From: Pseudomonadota bacterium
GTDB lineage: Bacteria > Chloroflexota > UBA5177
Assembly (NCBI GenBank): GCA_021324655.1
Contig: JAJPIP010000109.1
Coordinates: forward strand, 1-35,568
Direction: 5' to 3'
DNA length: 35,568 nucleotides
The notes beneath the pieces were generated by a model. It searched no databases. It saw only the letters and a list, made by a program, of their open reading frames with translations, and was not told the DNA's origin. Below, piece by piece: positions 24,751-34,280 of this stretch (position 1 is its first letter; every line of letters starts with the position of its first letter). A program made the translations under genes and the position numbers.

Positions 24751-24948
24751 TCACTGCTCGCGTAGAGCGAGACGCATGGCGACTTCGATGGCGTGCGCAA
24801 GCTCGACAGTCGCCACGTAGACGTGTGTGGCATACAGATGACCCGTCTCGTGAGTGGTCTGGCGCGCCGCTTCCAGGGCCCGCAGCCCTGCGCGGCTGTG
24901 GCGAAGCGCCTCGTCGAGTGCCGCGATCGGTTCGGAATCTTCCGTCAT
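24751..24948 (-). CDS. Small hypothetical helical protein
   Basis: This 65-residue product is Ala/Glu/His-rich and entirely helical in appearance (ALDEALRHSRAGLRALEAAR). I recognise no family. ATG 24948 is preceded by GGAGGGCGGA, a good ribosome binding site, and codon third positions are G/C rich, supporting a real gene. The open frame upstream to 25245 is the shadow of the aldehyde dehydrogenase. It is divergent from that gene with an 85-base gap and convergent on the acetyltransferase. Confidence 0.6.
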   Translation of the reverse strand: MTEDSEPIAALDEALRHSRAGLRALEAARQTTHETGHLYATHVYVATVELAHAIEVAMRLALREQ

Positions 24949-25033
24949 TCCGCCCTCCTCGTGCGGGGTTGCCTCAAGGTACCAGCGCGGTAGGATGAAG
25001 CGAGACATGACTGGAATGGCGCAGGAGGTCAAC

Positions 25034-26611
25034 ATGGTCACAGCGCCCGAGGAAAAAGTAACGTACACGACGATGTCGGTCGGGCAGGCGGAGCGCTTCA
25101 ATCGCGCTTTCGACGCGGCCCTCGGTCGAGTAGAGGCCCAACTGGGGCGGGAGCATCCAATATACATCGCGGGCAAACCGGAAACGCCGGGGACGGGAAC
25201 CTTCGAGGACCGCAGCCCGAACGACACCCGCACCCTCCTCGGCACGTTTCAAGAGGCGGGCGAGGACGAGGCACGCCGCGCCGTGCAAGCGGCGAGATCA
25301 GCCCAGAGGGCATGGGGCAACACCCCATGGCAGCAGCGCCTGGAGGTACTGGCCAAGGCGGCGGCGAATTTCCGGGAGCGCAAGTACGACCTCGCCGCCT
25401 GGCTGTCCCTCGAGGCCGGTAAACCGCGTCTCGAGGCGATGGGAGAGGTCGAGGAAGCGGCGGACCTCATCGACACCTACGGTCGCTACATGGAAGAGAA
25501 CAACGGCTTCACGCGTCCCATGGGGCAGCTATCCGCGCAGGAAGTCAATAAGAGCGTGATGCGGCCTTACGGCGTTTTCGTCGTGATCGCGCCGTTCAAC
25601 TTCCCCATTGCTCTCGCCACCGGCATGATTGCCGGGGCCCTGATCGGCGGCAACGGCGTGGTCTTCAAGCCGTCGCACGAAACCCCTATGTCCGGAATCC
25701 TGGTGTACCAGGCGTTCGTCGACGCAGGTCTTCCGGAAGGGCTCCTGAACTTCCTCACCGGGTACGGCGCCCCGCTGGGAGAAGCGCTTTCGGCGCAAGA
25801 GGACGTGGAGGGAATCGCGTTCATCGGCTCGCGCGCGGTGGGCTGCCACATCTATGCCCAGTTCAGTGCCAACCGTCCCCGTCCCTGCATCGCGGAGATG
25901 GGGGGCAAGAACCCGGTCATCGTCACGGACCACGCGGACCTGGACAAAGCCGTGGAAGGCACAGTGCGGGCCGCTTTTGGGTATGCGGGGCAAAAGTGCA
26001 GCGCGGCCTCACGCATCTATGTCCAGGAGGGGATTGCTCCCGACTTCCTGCGCCGTGTCGTGGAGCGCACCGAAGAACTCGTCGTCGGGAATCCAACGGG
26101 CCCCGACGTCTTCATGGGCCCCGTTATCAACGAGCGTGCCTATAACAAGTTCAAGGATGCGGCCCAGCGATCACGACAGGATGGAGAAGTCCTGACGGGA
26201 GGCCATGCCTTGACGGAGGGAGAACTGCAGTACGGATACTACTGCGCACCGACGATCGTGCGGCTCCCCGCCGATCACCCGTTCTTCGCCGAAGAGCTTT
26301 TCGTCCCCCTCGTGGCCGTCGCGACTGTGAGATCGTTGGACGAGGCAATCGAGCTCTCAAACTCGACGGAGTACGGCCTCACGGCGGGCATCTACACTGA
26401 GGATCCGGAGGAGCAGCAGGAGTTCCTCGATCGGATCGAGGCCGGCGTTATCTACGTGAATCGGAAAGGCGGCGCCACCACCGGCGCGTGGCCGGGCGTC
26501 CAGTCTTTCGGTGGGTGGAAGGCCAGCGGGTCCACCGGCAAGAGCGCCCTCGGTCCGAACTATGTGCAGCAGTTCATGAGGGAGCAGAACCAGACGGTTG
26601 TCACGGAGTGA
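25034..26611 (+). CDS. pruA: L-glutamate gamma-semialdehyde (P5C) dehydrogenase-like aldehyde dehydrogenase
   Basis: The 525-residue enzyme carries the aldehyde dehydrogenase catalytic residues. Cys322 lies in [12 protein letters not shown], a form typical of 1-pyrroline-5-carboxylate dehydrogenases, and Glu288 in [24 protein letters not shown] and [11 protein letters not shown] form the NAD site, and a C-terminal [12 protein letters not shown] follows. Length agrees with bacterial P5C dehydrogenases of the RocA type. It would oxidise glutamate semialdehyde to glutamate in proline or arginine breakdown. ATG 25034 is chosen because a perfect AGGAGGT lies 4 bases upstream; in-frame ATGs at 24995, 25007 and 25016 have none. 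No proline dehydrogenase gene is present nearby. A 10-bp hairpin follows the stop. Confidence 0.87.
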   Translation: MVTAPEEKVTYTTMSVGQAERFNRAFDAALGRVEAQLGREHPIYIAGKPETPGTGTFEDRSPNDTRTLLGTFQEAGEDEARRAVQAARSAQRAWGNTPWQQRLEVLAKAAANFRERKYDLAAWLSLEAGKPRLEAMGEVEEAADLIDTYGRYMEENNGFTRPMGQLSAQEVNKSVMRPYGVFVVIAPFNFPIALATGMIAGALIGGNGVVFKPSHETPMSGILVYQAFVDAGLPEGLLNFLTGYGAPLGEALSAQEDVEGIAFIGSRAVGCHIYAQFSANRPRPCIAEMGGKNPVIVTDHADLDKAVEGTVRAAFGYAGQKCSAASRIYVQEGIAPDFLRRVVERTEELVVGNPTGPDVFMGPVINERAYNKFKDAAQRSRQDGEVLTGGHALTEGELQYGYYCAPTIVRLPADHPFFAEELFVPLVAVATVRSLDEAIELSNSTEYGLTAGIYTEDPEEQQEFLDRIEAGVIYVNRKGGATTGAWPGVQSFGGWKASGSTGKSALGPNYVQQFMREQNQTVVTE

Positions 26612-26617
26612 GCATGA

Positions 26618-26643
26618 CCGGGTGGGGCAGGGTCCCCACCCGG
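26618..26643. terminator. Strong hairpin between convergent ALDH and Mec-like genes
   Basis: CCGGGTGGGG (26618-26627) pairs perfectly with CCCCACCCGG (26634-26643) around a 6-base loop, in the 33-base gap between two convergent genes. There is no T-tract, but its position and strength suggest a bidirectional transcription end or 3' protective hairpin. Confidence 0.55.
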
Positions 26644-26644
26644 C

Positions 26645-27061
26645 TTACTCCCCGGCCGGTGCCGCGGGAATGATCTCGAGAGGCTCCTCACTCACCTCCC
26701 CGGCGACGATCCGGAAGGCGTGCACATCTGGACGCGGGTAAGCGGCGAGCGACACGATGATCTGCAGGGCGTCCGGGTAGAAGGCAAGCTCAACATCCGT
26801 GCGTGACGGGTAGGCACGGGTGCGCGGATGTGAGTGGTAGATGGCCCCGAGTTCCCAGCCCTCCTCGTCGATGCGTTCCAGCGCATCCAGCTGCTGCTGC
26901 GGATCCATCTTGAAGACAACCGGGCTTTGCGAGACGTTGGCGATAGGAAAAACGTCGGTCGCGATACCGTCTTTGACCGAAATCAAGCCACAGCCCTCGT
27001 CTGGAAAGGCGTCCACGAGCTGTCGGACCATACGCTCATAGAGAGTCCTGTCGATCACCAT
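26645..27061 (-). CDS. Mec-like JAMM/M67 metallopeptidase of the CysO cysteine pathway
   Basis: The 138-residue protein has the JAMM motif: Glu22 in PDEGCGLIS, His76 and His78 in YHSHPRTRAYPSRTD, and Asp89. In Mycobacterium the homologue Mec cuts cysteine off the CysO-Cys adduct, releasing free cysteine and CysO. The gene is last in a four-gene group after the ThiF-rhodanese, CysO-like and CysM genes, exactly the partners of that pathway. Its start at ATG 27061 overlaps the end of cysM by 7 bases; the 17 codons upstream in frame are not supported. It could also trim the extra C-terminal alanine of the CysO-like protein (see findings), a role known for JAMM proteins in some other sulfur-carrier systems. 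Cytoplasmic. Confidence 0.88.
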   Translation of the reverse strand: MVIDRTLYERMVRQLVDAFPDEGCGLISVKDGIATDVFPIANVSQSPVVFKMDPQQQLDALERIDEEGWELGAIYHSHPRTRAYPSRTDVELAFYPDALQIIVSLAAYPRPDVHAFRIVAGEVSEEPLEIIPAAPAGE

Positions 27062-28005
27062 AGGAAAGCACCCGACAGGTTCTCGTCGAGGACGTCCGGA
27101 GACGCGTTCCACAAGTCTCCGCTCAAATACTTCCAGCCGCCGTCGGGCAATAGCGCGACGACCGTTCCACTCTCCATGTGCTCGGCGTCCCGCAGGGCGG
27201 CGGCCACAATGGCTCCCGATGACACGCCGGCAAAAATCCCTTCCTCAGACGCCAACCGACGCATCATGACCACGGCCTCGGAACTGGGAACGAGGTACTT
27301 GGCGTCGAGGATTGCCGGATCGAATATGGGTGGGACGAATCCTTCGTCAAGCGAGCGCAGCCCCTGCACCAGGTCGCCCGGAAGCGGCTCGGCCGCTACG
27401 ACCCGCACGCCCGGCTTCGCCTCCTTGAGGCGCCGGCCCACGCCGGTCAGCGTGCCCCCGGTTCCCAGGCCCGCGACGAAGACATCGATCTCCGGCACGT
27501 CGCGCAAGATTTCCGGCCCCGTCCCCCGGTAGTGGGCAAGCGGGTTCGCGCTGTTACCATACTGATTCAAGATCCAATAGCGGGGATCTTCATCGAGGGA
27601 GCGCGCGACTTCGATCGCGCCGTTTGTCCCGCGGTCGGCCGGAGAATCGACAATCTCGGCGCCAAAAATCTCAAGCAGGCGCCTCCGCTCCGCAGTGACG
27701 TTCGAGGGCATCACCGCCACCACGCGATAGCCGCGCACGCGGCCCACCATCGCTAGCGCGATCCCGGTGTTTCCGCTGGTTGGTTCCAGCAATATGTAGT
27801 CGGATGAATCGGCGCGCCGTTCAAACTCGTCGGCGAGTGCCACCGCAATACGGTCCTTGACGCTTCCGCTCGGGTTCGCGCCCTCCAGCTTGGCAAGCAA
27901 ACGAACGTCCGGGAACGGGTTGATGCGCCGCAGCTCTACAACCGGCGTGTCGCCGATCGCGTCCAGGATACTCGCGCCGACCGCGTGTGGGGAGGACAGG
28001 ACCAC
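27055..28005 (-). CDS. cysM: CysM-type O-phosphoserine sulfhydrylase (CysO-dependent cysteine synthase)
   Basis: The 316-residue PLP enzyme carries Lys50 (NPSGSVKDR) and the phosphate loop TSGNTGIALA. It resembles mycobacterial CysM more than CysK. It keeps the LR(x2)DEGFVP segment containing the arginine that, as I recall (Arg220 in M. tuberculosis CysM), selects O-phosphoserine. It has EEGIFAGVSSGA and a C-terminus ending in FLW like the active-site-covering tail of mycobacterial CysM (LWA). Such enzymes use the thiocarboxylate of CysO as sulfur donor. Translation starts at GTG 28005, immediately after the stop of the CysO-like gene, with no spacer. It overlaps the Mec-like gene by 7 bases, so all are coupled. 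Confidence 0.92.
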   Translation of the reverse strand: MVLSSPHAVGASILDAIGDTPVVELRRINPFPDVRLLAKLEGANPSGSVKDRIAVALADEFERRADSSDYILLEPTSGNTGIALAMVGRVRGYRVVAVMPSNVTAERRRLLEIFGAEIVDSPADRGTNGAIEVARSLDEDPRYWILNQYGNSANPLAHYRGTGPEILRDVPEIDVFVAGLGTGGTLTGVGRRLKEAKPGVRVVAAEPLPGDLVQGLRSLDEGFVPPIFDPAILDAKYLVPSSEAVVMMRRLASEEGIFAGVSSGAIVAAALRDAEHMESGTVVALLPDGGWKYLSGDLWNASPDVLDENLSGAFLW

Positions 28006-28274
28006 CTAGGCGCCGCCTGCCATCGCCGGCAGGAGGATGATCGTATCGGACGGACCGACCGGCGTGTCCAGTTTGTTCAGATACTGGATGTCCTGGTTAT
28101 TGACATAAACGTTGATGTACGGCTGCAGTCCGCCGTCGGCAAAGAGCTGGCTTTCCATGGACGGATATTGCGTCGCGAGTTCCCGTAGAACCTCGCCGAC
28201 GGTCGATCCGTTCGCCTCGACCTCGCGCGTCCCGCCCGTCTGCGCTCGCAGCACGGGCGGAATCCGGACGCTAC

Positions 28275-28278
<4 letters not shown>
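28006..28278 (-). CDS. CysO-like ThiS/MoaD-family sulfur-carrier protein
   Basis: The 90-residue ubiquitin-fold protein resembles CysO: VRIPPVLRAQTGG at the start, GEVLRELATQYP, YINVYVNNQDI and a terminal ILLPAMAGGA. The di-glycine at 88-89 is the site for adenylation and thiocarboxylate formation, but here one alanine (residue 90) follows it before TAG, whereas mycobacterial CysO ends in Gly-Gly. The start at ATG 28278 overlaps the stop of the upstream E1-like gene (ATGA) and has AAAGGAG 5 bases upstream; the longer open frame to 28338 is spurious. Its partners are the adjacent ThiF-rhodanese (activator), CysM (uses the thiocarboxylate) and the Mec-like peptidase (releases cysteine). Confidence 0.92.
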
Positions 28279-29420
<1,142 letters not shown>

Positions 29421-29442
29421 GAATTATCCCTGTAGTCGGTCC

Positions 29443-29459
29443 ATTGTACAGGACTGTAC
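29443..29459 (-). promoter_or_regulatory. Palindrome overlapping a -10-like box before the sulfur-carrier operon
   Basis: GTACAG (29446-29451), two bases, then CTGTAC (29454-29459) form a perfect inverted repeat in the 38-base gap between the UbiA gene and the ThiF-rhodanese gene. On the minus strand TACAAT (29448-29443), a 5 of 6 match to the -10 consensus, overlaps its end. No good -35 is seen 17 bases upstream. It could be an operator for a dimeric regulator acting on the cysteine operon, or chance. Confidence 0.35.
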
Positions 29460-30277
29460 TATCGCGGCAGTGCCGGAACGGCGGCAAGCGCGAGGAGAGC
29501 GAGAGCAGGGGCGATGCGATGGAAGAGCGCCACGCGGGCAGCCCTGCTTGTGGCACTGCACCTGGAGGCAGCCAAGGCGAGAAGCGCCGAGACGGCGATC
29601 GGCAGTAACGCTACCGGCGCGCGGACCAGGCAGAGAAATCCCAGTGGCACGGCGAGTGCGGCGTACAGCGAGAAAATGACCCTACGCGTCCGGGCCACCC
29701 CGAGAGTCACCGCCAGGCCTCCGGCCCCTGCCGCGCGATCGGACTCTATGTCCGGATACGATTGCGCCAGATGAGCGGCCGTGACCAGAATCGACGCGAC
29801 AGGATATGCCCACAGGATCCGCATGTCGAGAGACCCGGCAACATGGAAGATCCACGTCATCAACCCCAGGAACCCGACCACGTACCCGACGACGCTGAAT
29901 GAGGAGTGCTTGAGGCCGAGATCATAGGCAAGGCCGCCGAGCGTTGCGACGGTAATGATGACAAGTGATGCGACGCCGAAGCTCAAAGCGGCGGGAATCA
30001 GGAGCGCGAGCGACCCGAGAGTCATGAGCAGGGCCGCGTCCGGCGAGATCTCACCCGAGGGGATGGGCTTGTCGCGCTGGAAGACAGCATCCGAGCCCTG
30101 GTCCATCAGATCGTTGAGCGCGCCCACCGGGATCTGCGTGAGCAGTACGACTAGCGCTGCTCGTGCCACGAAACCTGCCGCGAGCGGGCGTGGCGAGACG
30201 GCGATGAGGAGAACCGTGGAAGTCGTCGCCACGACGGCAACTGGAAAAGGGTGGATGACACGCGCCATCCCGCGCAT
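29459..30277 (-). CDS. UbiA-family prenyltransferase
   Basis: The 272-residue polytopic membrane protein carries both UbiA aspartate motifs: GALNDLMDQGSDAVFQRDKP near residue 53-72 and SYPDIESDRAAG in the second half, plus YDLGLKHSS. These bind the Mg-diphosphate of a prenyl donor and allow transfer to an acceptor such as a quinone ring, heme or a glycerol phosphate. The acceptor cannot be told. ATG 30277 has GGAAG 7 bases upstream; GTG 30289 is an alternative. It follows the PAP2 gene by 13 bases and the DGK-like gene further upstream, suggesting a lipid-related unit. Confidence 0.88.
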   Translation of the reverse strand: MRGMARVIHPFPVAVVATTSTVLLIAVSPRPLAAGFVARAALVVLLTQIPVGALNDLMDQGSDAVFQRDKPIPSGEISPDAALLMTLGSLALLIPAALSFGVASLVIITVATLGGLAYDLGLKHSSFSVVGYVVGFLGLMTWIFHVAGSLDMRILWAYPVASILVTAAHLAQSYPDIESDRAAGAGGLAVTLGVARTRRVIFSLYAALAVPLGFLCLVRAPVALLPIAVSALLALAASRCSATSRAARVALFHRIAPALALLALAAVPALPR

Positions 30278-30290
30278 GGTGACTTCCACG

Positions 30291-30848
30291 CTAGAAGCCG
30301 GTGGGAAACGGGAGAAGAGGCGTGATGAGATTACTGAGCAGCAGGACGGCGCCCGCGGCGAGGGAGCCGATGATGATTCCGGCAAGAACGTCGAGCGGGT
30401 AATGGACGCCCACATAGATCCGCGAGTATGCCACGAGCAAGGCGAGCAGGAGGGCGGCGGGCGCCCACAGCGGATACGCAATTGCCAGTACCACGGCCGA
30501 AGCAAAGGATGAGCCGGCGTGCGCCGACGGCCATGAATGTGGCCCGGGGGCGGCGACGAGCAATCGTGCCAGTCCCGGAGTTTCGTACGGGCGCGCGCGA
30601 CGGAACAGCGGTTTGAGTACGAGGTTGATAGTTCCCTGAGCCACCAGTAGGGCAACCAGCATGAGGAGCGCGACCCACCGGCTGTGCACCCGGTCATTGA
30701 TCAGTAAACCGGCGGCGATCCCGGTCCACACTGTCCCCTTCGTTCCGGCCTTCGTCGCCCAGATCATGATGGGGTCGAGCCAGCGGGCTCGAAGCCGGTT
30801 GTGGACCAGGAGATAGACGTGGCGGTCAGCGTCGGCGACGGGATTCAT
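30291..30848 (-). CDS. PAP2-family membrane phosphatase
   Basis: The 185-residue membrane protein has the three PAP2 motifs: KPLFRRARP, PSAHAGSSFA and SRIYVGVHYPLDVLAG, with the catalytic histidines. Motif 2 reads PSAH where PSGH is usual, a tolerated variant. It would dephosphorylate a lipid phosphate such as undecaprenyl diphosphate, phosphatidate or an isoprenyl phosphate. I chose ATG 30848, which overlaps the DGK-like gene by 23 bases; the upstream in-frame start at 30884 is less likely. It lies between a lipid kinase and a prenyltransferase. Confidence 0.9.
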   Translation of the reverse strand: MNPVADADRHVYLLVHNRLRARWLDPIMIWATKAGTKGTVWTGIAAGLLINDRVHSRWVALLMLVALLVAQGTINLVLKPLFRRARPYETPGLARLLVAAPGPHSWPSAHAGSSFASAVVLAIAYPLWAPAALLLALLVAYSRIYVGVHYPLDVLAGIIIGSLAAGAVLLLSNLITPLLPFPTGF

Positions 30849-31743
30849 GGTGGCGCTCGGCAAATGTTTGAGGCACGAAGACACGAAGCGCGGCGGGCCT
30901 CACCTTCAAGACCATGGGGGTCGGGCCCGCCGTTTCACCGTCAACGGTGACCTCCAATGGCGGCACGCTGTCGATCTCGCCCCAGGCGATCGATAGAGTC
31001 TGGATTCCGGGCAGCCTACCGAGGTGACCGGTGAGGATCGCCGGGACATACCGGACAAGAGACCGGATTCCGAGACGTTCGACGACGACGACGCTCAGGC
31101 GCCGGCTGTCCAGTTCGGCCTCCGCCACTTCAAACTCCAGTGGGCCGGCAAACACCGGGGCGTTGACGAACGCCACTTCGTACGCATCGAAATGGTGGAC
31201 TTGATCCGTCGTCTTGAGCGTAAAGTGCGAACGGCGCCGATGCAAGTACGACCAGACGCCGGCAACCGGATACGACAACCGGCCCAGCACCGATCGTAAG
31301 GCCTCATCAGCGCGCACGAATTGGGTACTCAGGCCCAGCACGGCCGCGTGCACGAAGGTCCGCTCCCCGGCGACTCCGATGTCCACGCGCGTGGCAACCC
31401 CCCTTATCACGACGTCCAGAGCTCCGCGTGGATCAATCGGAATCAGGAGGCTCCGCGCGAAGTCGTTCGACGTTCCGGCCGGTATCACGCCGACCGTAAA
31501 GTCAGTACCGGCAACACGGCCCACGACGTGGCCAACGGTGCCGTCGCCGCCTGCGACAAGCACGATCTTGACGTCCTGGGTACGCGCCAGCTCGAGTGCT
31601 CTATCAATGCTGTCTGCGTCGAGCTGCAGGTGAGTGGACACCAGCTCAATGCCGAACTCGGCCGTCGCCTGAACAATGGGATCCAGCCAACGGCGCCCGT
31701 TGCCGGAGCGCACATTGGCAAAGAGGATAGCTCGGATGCGCAC
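30826..31743 (-). CDS. Diacylglycerol kinase-like lipid kinase (YegS/DagK family)
   Basis: The 305-residue protein has the catalytic domain of the DAGK superfamily: FANVRSGNGR at the start, LVAGGDGTVGHVV, and VIPAGTSNDFARSL, followed by the beta-sandwich domain with FVNAPVFAGPL and a late VTVDGE segment. It phosphorylates a lipid alcohol, most often diacylglycerol; the true substrate is unknown. The start is GTG 31743 with GGGGG about 6-8 bases upstream, 38 bases after metK. It is the first of a three-gene lipid group with PAP2 and UbiA genes. Confidence 0.92.
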   Translation of the reverse strand: MRIRAILFANVRSGNGRRWLDPIVQATAEFGIELVSTHLQLDADSIDRALELARTQDVKIVLVAGGDGTVGHVVGRVAGTDFTVGVIPAGTSNDFARSLLIPIDPRGALDVVIRGVATRVDIGVAGERTFVHAAVLGLSTQFVRADEALRSVLGRLSYPVAGVWSYLHRRRSHFTLKTTDQVHHFDAYEVAFVNAPVFAGPLEFEVAEAELDSRRLSVVVVERLGIRSLVRYVPAILTGHLGRLPGIQTLSIAWGEIDSVPPLEVTVDGETAGPTPMVLKVRPAALRVFVPQTFAERHHESRRRR

Positions 31744-31781
31744 GACGTGCCCCCGACTAATCGGGCCGCGCCGCCCGACGA

Positions 31782-33011
31782 CTATGCGGAGAGCGCCGGC
31801 TCGGTCGCGACCAGTCGCCGAATCTCGTCGACCTTATCGAGGAACTCCCACGGCGCGTCGATGTCATCTCGTCCGAAGTGACCGTAACGAGCCGTCTCCC
31901 GATAGATCGGGCGCCGCAAGCCGAGGTTATCGATGATGGCAGAGGGGCGGAAATCGAACACCTTGTCGATCCATTCGAGTATCTGCTGGTCAGAGTACTC
32001 ACTCGTGCCGAAGGTTTCGACCATGATTGACAGCGGCCTCGCCTTGCCGATCGCATACGCGACCTGGACTTCAAGCCGATCTGCCACGCCGGCGGCGACC
32101 AGATTCTTGGCGACATATCTCGCGTAATACGCGGCCGATCGGTCGACCTTTGTCGGATCTTTCCCCGAAAATGCTCCGCCTCCGTGGCGGGCCATTCCGC
32201 CATAGGTATCGACGATGATCTTGCGTCCGGTCAGGCCGGCGTCCCCCATGGGTCCGCCGATAACGAATCGGCCCGTGGGATTGACGAGGCATTGCGTTGA
32301 ACCGTCGAGAAGATCCGGGTTGAACTCACGGATGACCGGCGTGATCACAGAGTCAATGATGTCGCCCTCGAGCTGGTCATGCGTGACATCCTCGCTGTGC
32401 TGGGACGAAACCAGCACGGTGGAGACTTTGACCGGGCGGCCGAACTGGTACTCCACGGTGACCTGCGCCTTGCCGTCAGGTCGGAGATAGCCAAGACGTC
32501 CGGAACGGCGCACTTCAGACAGACGCCGCGCGATGCGGTGAGACAGCGCAATCGGCAGAGGCATATATTCCGGCGTCTCGTTGCAGGCGAAGCCAATCAT
32601 CATGCCCTGATCGCCGGCGCCCAGTTCCTCGATACTGCTCTGCGTCGCCGACACTTCCAGCGCGCGGTCCACGCCTTGCGCGATATCCGGAGATTGCTCC
32701 TTCAAAGAGACCAGGACGCCGCACGTTTGAGCGTCGAATCCGTATTTGGCCCGATCGTACCCAATCGCCGAGACGACCTCCCGGGCGATCCGGGCGGCAT
32801 CAACTGTCGCCTTGGTGCTGACTTCCCCAAAGATCAAGATGAGGCCAGTCGTGATCGCGGTCTCGCACGCTACCCGCCCGTACGGATCCTGCTCCAGAAT
32901 TGCGTCGAGCACGGCGTCTGAAATCTGATCACAAATCTTGTCCGGGTGCCCTTCCGTCACAGACTCCGACGTGAAGTACAACTGCGGCGAACCCATGAAG
33001 CTCGTTGTCAT
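31782..33011 (-). CDS. metK: S-adenosylmethionine synthetase
   Basis: The 409-residue enzyme makes SAM from ATP and methionine. The visible signatures are [35 protein letters not shown], the [19 protein letters not shown] loop with the conserved Lys residues, and a normal C-terminal domain. ATG 33011 has AAGGAG 6 bases upstream; the six extra codons in frame are not needed. It uses the product of methionine synthesis (MetF fusion at 725-2563). A -10-like TATAAT lies at 33058-33053. No SAM riboswitch fits in its 78-base leader region. Confidence 0.97.
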   Translation of the reverse strand: MTTSFMGSPQLYFTSESVTEGHPDKICDQISDAVLDAILEQDPYGRVACETAITTGLILIFGEVSTKATVDAARIAREVVSAIGYDRAKYGFDAQTCGVLVSLKEQSPDIAQGVDRALEVSATQSSIEELGAGDQGMMIGFACNETPEYMPLPIALSHRIARRLSEVRRSGRLGYLRPDGKAQVTVEYQFGRPVKVSTVLVSSQHSEDVTHDQLEGDIIDSVITPVIREFNPDLLDGSTQCLVNPTGRFVIGGPMGDAGLTGRKIIVDTYGGMARHGGGAFSGKDPTKVDRSAAYYARYVAKNLVAAGVADRLEVQVAYAIGKARPLSIMVETFGTSEYSDQQILEWIDKVFDFRPSAIIDNLGLRRPIYRETARYGHFGRDDIDAPWEFLDKVDEIRRLVATEPALSA

Positions 33012-33052
33012 CAGATCTCCTTCGGGCACACTCTGCCCGTCAATATCCTCGA

Positions 33053-33080
33053 ATTATACGGGGCGGAGCCGTATGCTCCG
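33053..33080 (-). promoter_or_regulatory. Possible metK promoter and upstream hairpin
   Basis: A consensus -10 (TATAAT) stands at 33058-33053 on the minus strand, giving a leader of about 35 bases. No -35 is recognisable. Just upstream, CGGAGC (33064-33069) pairs with GCTCCG (33075-33080) around a 5-base loop, which may be the end of the aminotransferase transcript, though without a T-tract. Confidence 0.35.
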
Positions 33081-33089
33081 GCGCCGGCC

Positions 33090-34280
33090 TCAGTTCGGGA
33101 GTATAAGAGTCGCGCCGGTGGCGTGTAATCGTGCAATTGCGTCCCTGAGTGTCTCGAGACGCTTGGGGAACGCGAACCGAACCTGCGTCCGTCCGCGAAC
33201 CGGATCACTGTAAAAGCTGCTGCCGGGTACGACCGCGACACCGAGCTGCGCCGTCAGGGCGTGGGCGAAGGTGACATCGTCGGGGAAGCCGAACGACGCG
33301 ATGTCGCTCATGATGTAATACGCCCCGCGCGGCACGAACGGGACAAAGCCCGAGTCACGAAGTCCCTGCAGCATCAGGTCGCGCCGTTCCTCGTAGCCTC
33401 GGCGGAGCTGGTCGAAGTAGGAGGCCGGAAGGTTAAGCGCGACCGTGCCTGCCTCCTGTAGGGGAGCAGCCGCTCCCACGGTCAGAAAGTCGTGAACCTT
33501 GCGAATGGCCGTCGTTAAGTCGGGCGGCGCGATGATGTAGCCAACTCGCCACCCTGTCACGCTATACGTCTTTGACAGGCCATTGATGATGGCGGTGCGG
33601 CCGCGCAATCCATCAACCACGGCCGGCGATACGAACTCCTCGCCGTCGTAGGTCAGATGCTCGTAAATCTCATCGGAGAACACGACGCAGTCGTAGCGCT
33701 CACAGAGCCGGCCGATCATTTCGAGCTCGGATCGAGTGAAGATTTTTCCTGTCGGATTGTTTGGACTATTGATCACGACCGCCCGCGTACGGTCACTGAA
33801 CGCGGCCGCCAATTGGTCCGGATCAAACGTCCAGGCGGGCGCCTGCAGCGGGACGAATCTCGGGACAGCGTCGGCGAGGATGCAATCCGGGCCGTAATTC
33901 TCGTAGAAGGGTTCGAAGATTACCACTTCGTCGCCTGGGTTCACGGTGGCGAGCATGGAGGCCACCATTCCTTCCGTCGCGCCACAGGTAACCGTGATCT
34001 CGGTTTCAGGATCGACATCGAGTCCGAGAAACGTCGCGGTCTTGGCGGCAATCGCGTCGCGGAAGGATTTGGCGCCCCAGGTAATGGCGTACTGATTGAT
34101 GTCGGCCCGGATTGCGTCGCAGGCTGCTTCCTTCACGGCGGAGGGGGCCGGAAAGTCGGGGAAGCCCTGGGCAAGATTGATCCCATCGTGGGGGTGCGTC
34201 TCGCCAATGAGCCTCGTCATTTCACGGATGACGGATTCCGTGAACGGAATGGTGCGAGCAGCGACGCGCTGGACCGTCAT
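33090..34280 (-). CDS. Class I/II PLP-dependent aminotransferase
   Basis: The 396-residue enzyme carries the fold-type I signatures: INLAQGFPDFPAP, the NSPNNPTGK motif, VFSDEIYEHLTYDG and the PLP lysine in NGLSKTYSVTGWRVGY. It resembles the aspartate/kynurenine/methionine aminotransferase-like group (YbdL and KAT relatives). The specific amino acid is not clear; the next gene downstream is metK, so a role in methionine salvage is possible but only inferred. ATG 34280 overlaps the stop of the upstream MBL gene (ATGA). The longer open frame to 34397 is a shadow. Confidence 0.92.
   Translation of the reverse strand: MTVQRVAARTIPFTESVIREMTRLIGETHPHDGINLAQGFPDFPAPSAVKEAACDAIRADINQYAITWGAKSFRDAIAAKTATFLGLDVDPETEITVTCGATEGMVASMLATVNPGDEVVIFEPFYENYGPDCILADAVPRFVPLQAPAWTFDPDQLAAAFSDRTRAVVINSPNNPTGKIFTRSELEMIGRLCERYDCVVFSDEIYEHLTYDGEEFVSPAVVDGLRGRTAIINGLSKTYSVTGWRVGYIIAPPDLTTAIRKVHDFLTVGAAAPLQEAGTVALNLPASYFDQLRRGYEERRDLMLQGLRDSGFVPFVPRGAYYIMSDIASFGFPDDVTFAHALTAQLGVAVVPGSSFYSDPVRGRTQVRFAFPKRLETLRDAIARLHATGATLILPN

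Noticed and set aside
33012-33089. SAM riboswitch upstream of metK
   Set aside because: The gap is only 78 bases and shows only a small hairpin and a -10-like box; none of the SAM riboswitch cores is recognisable.
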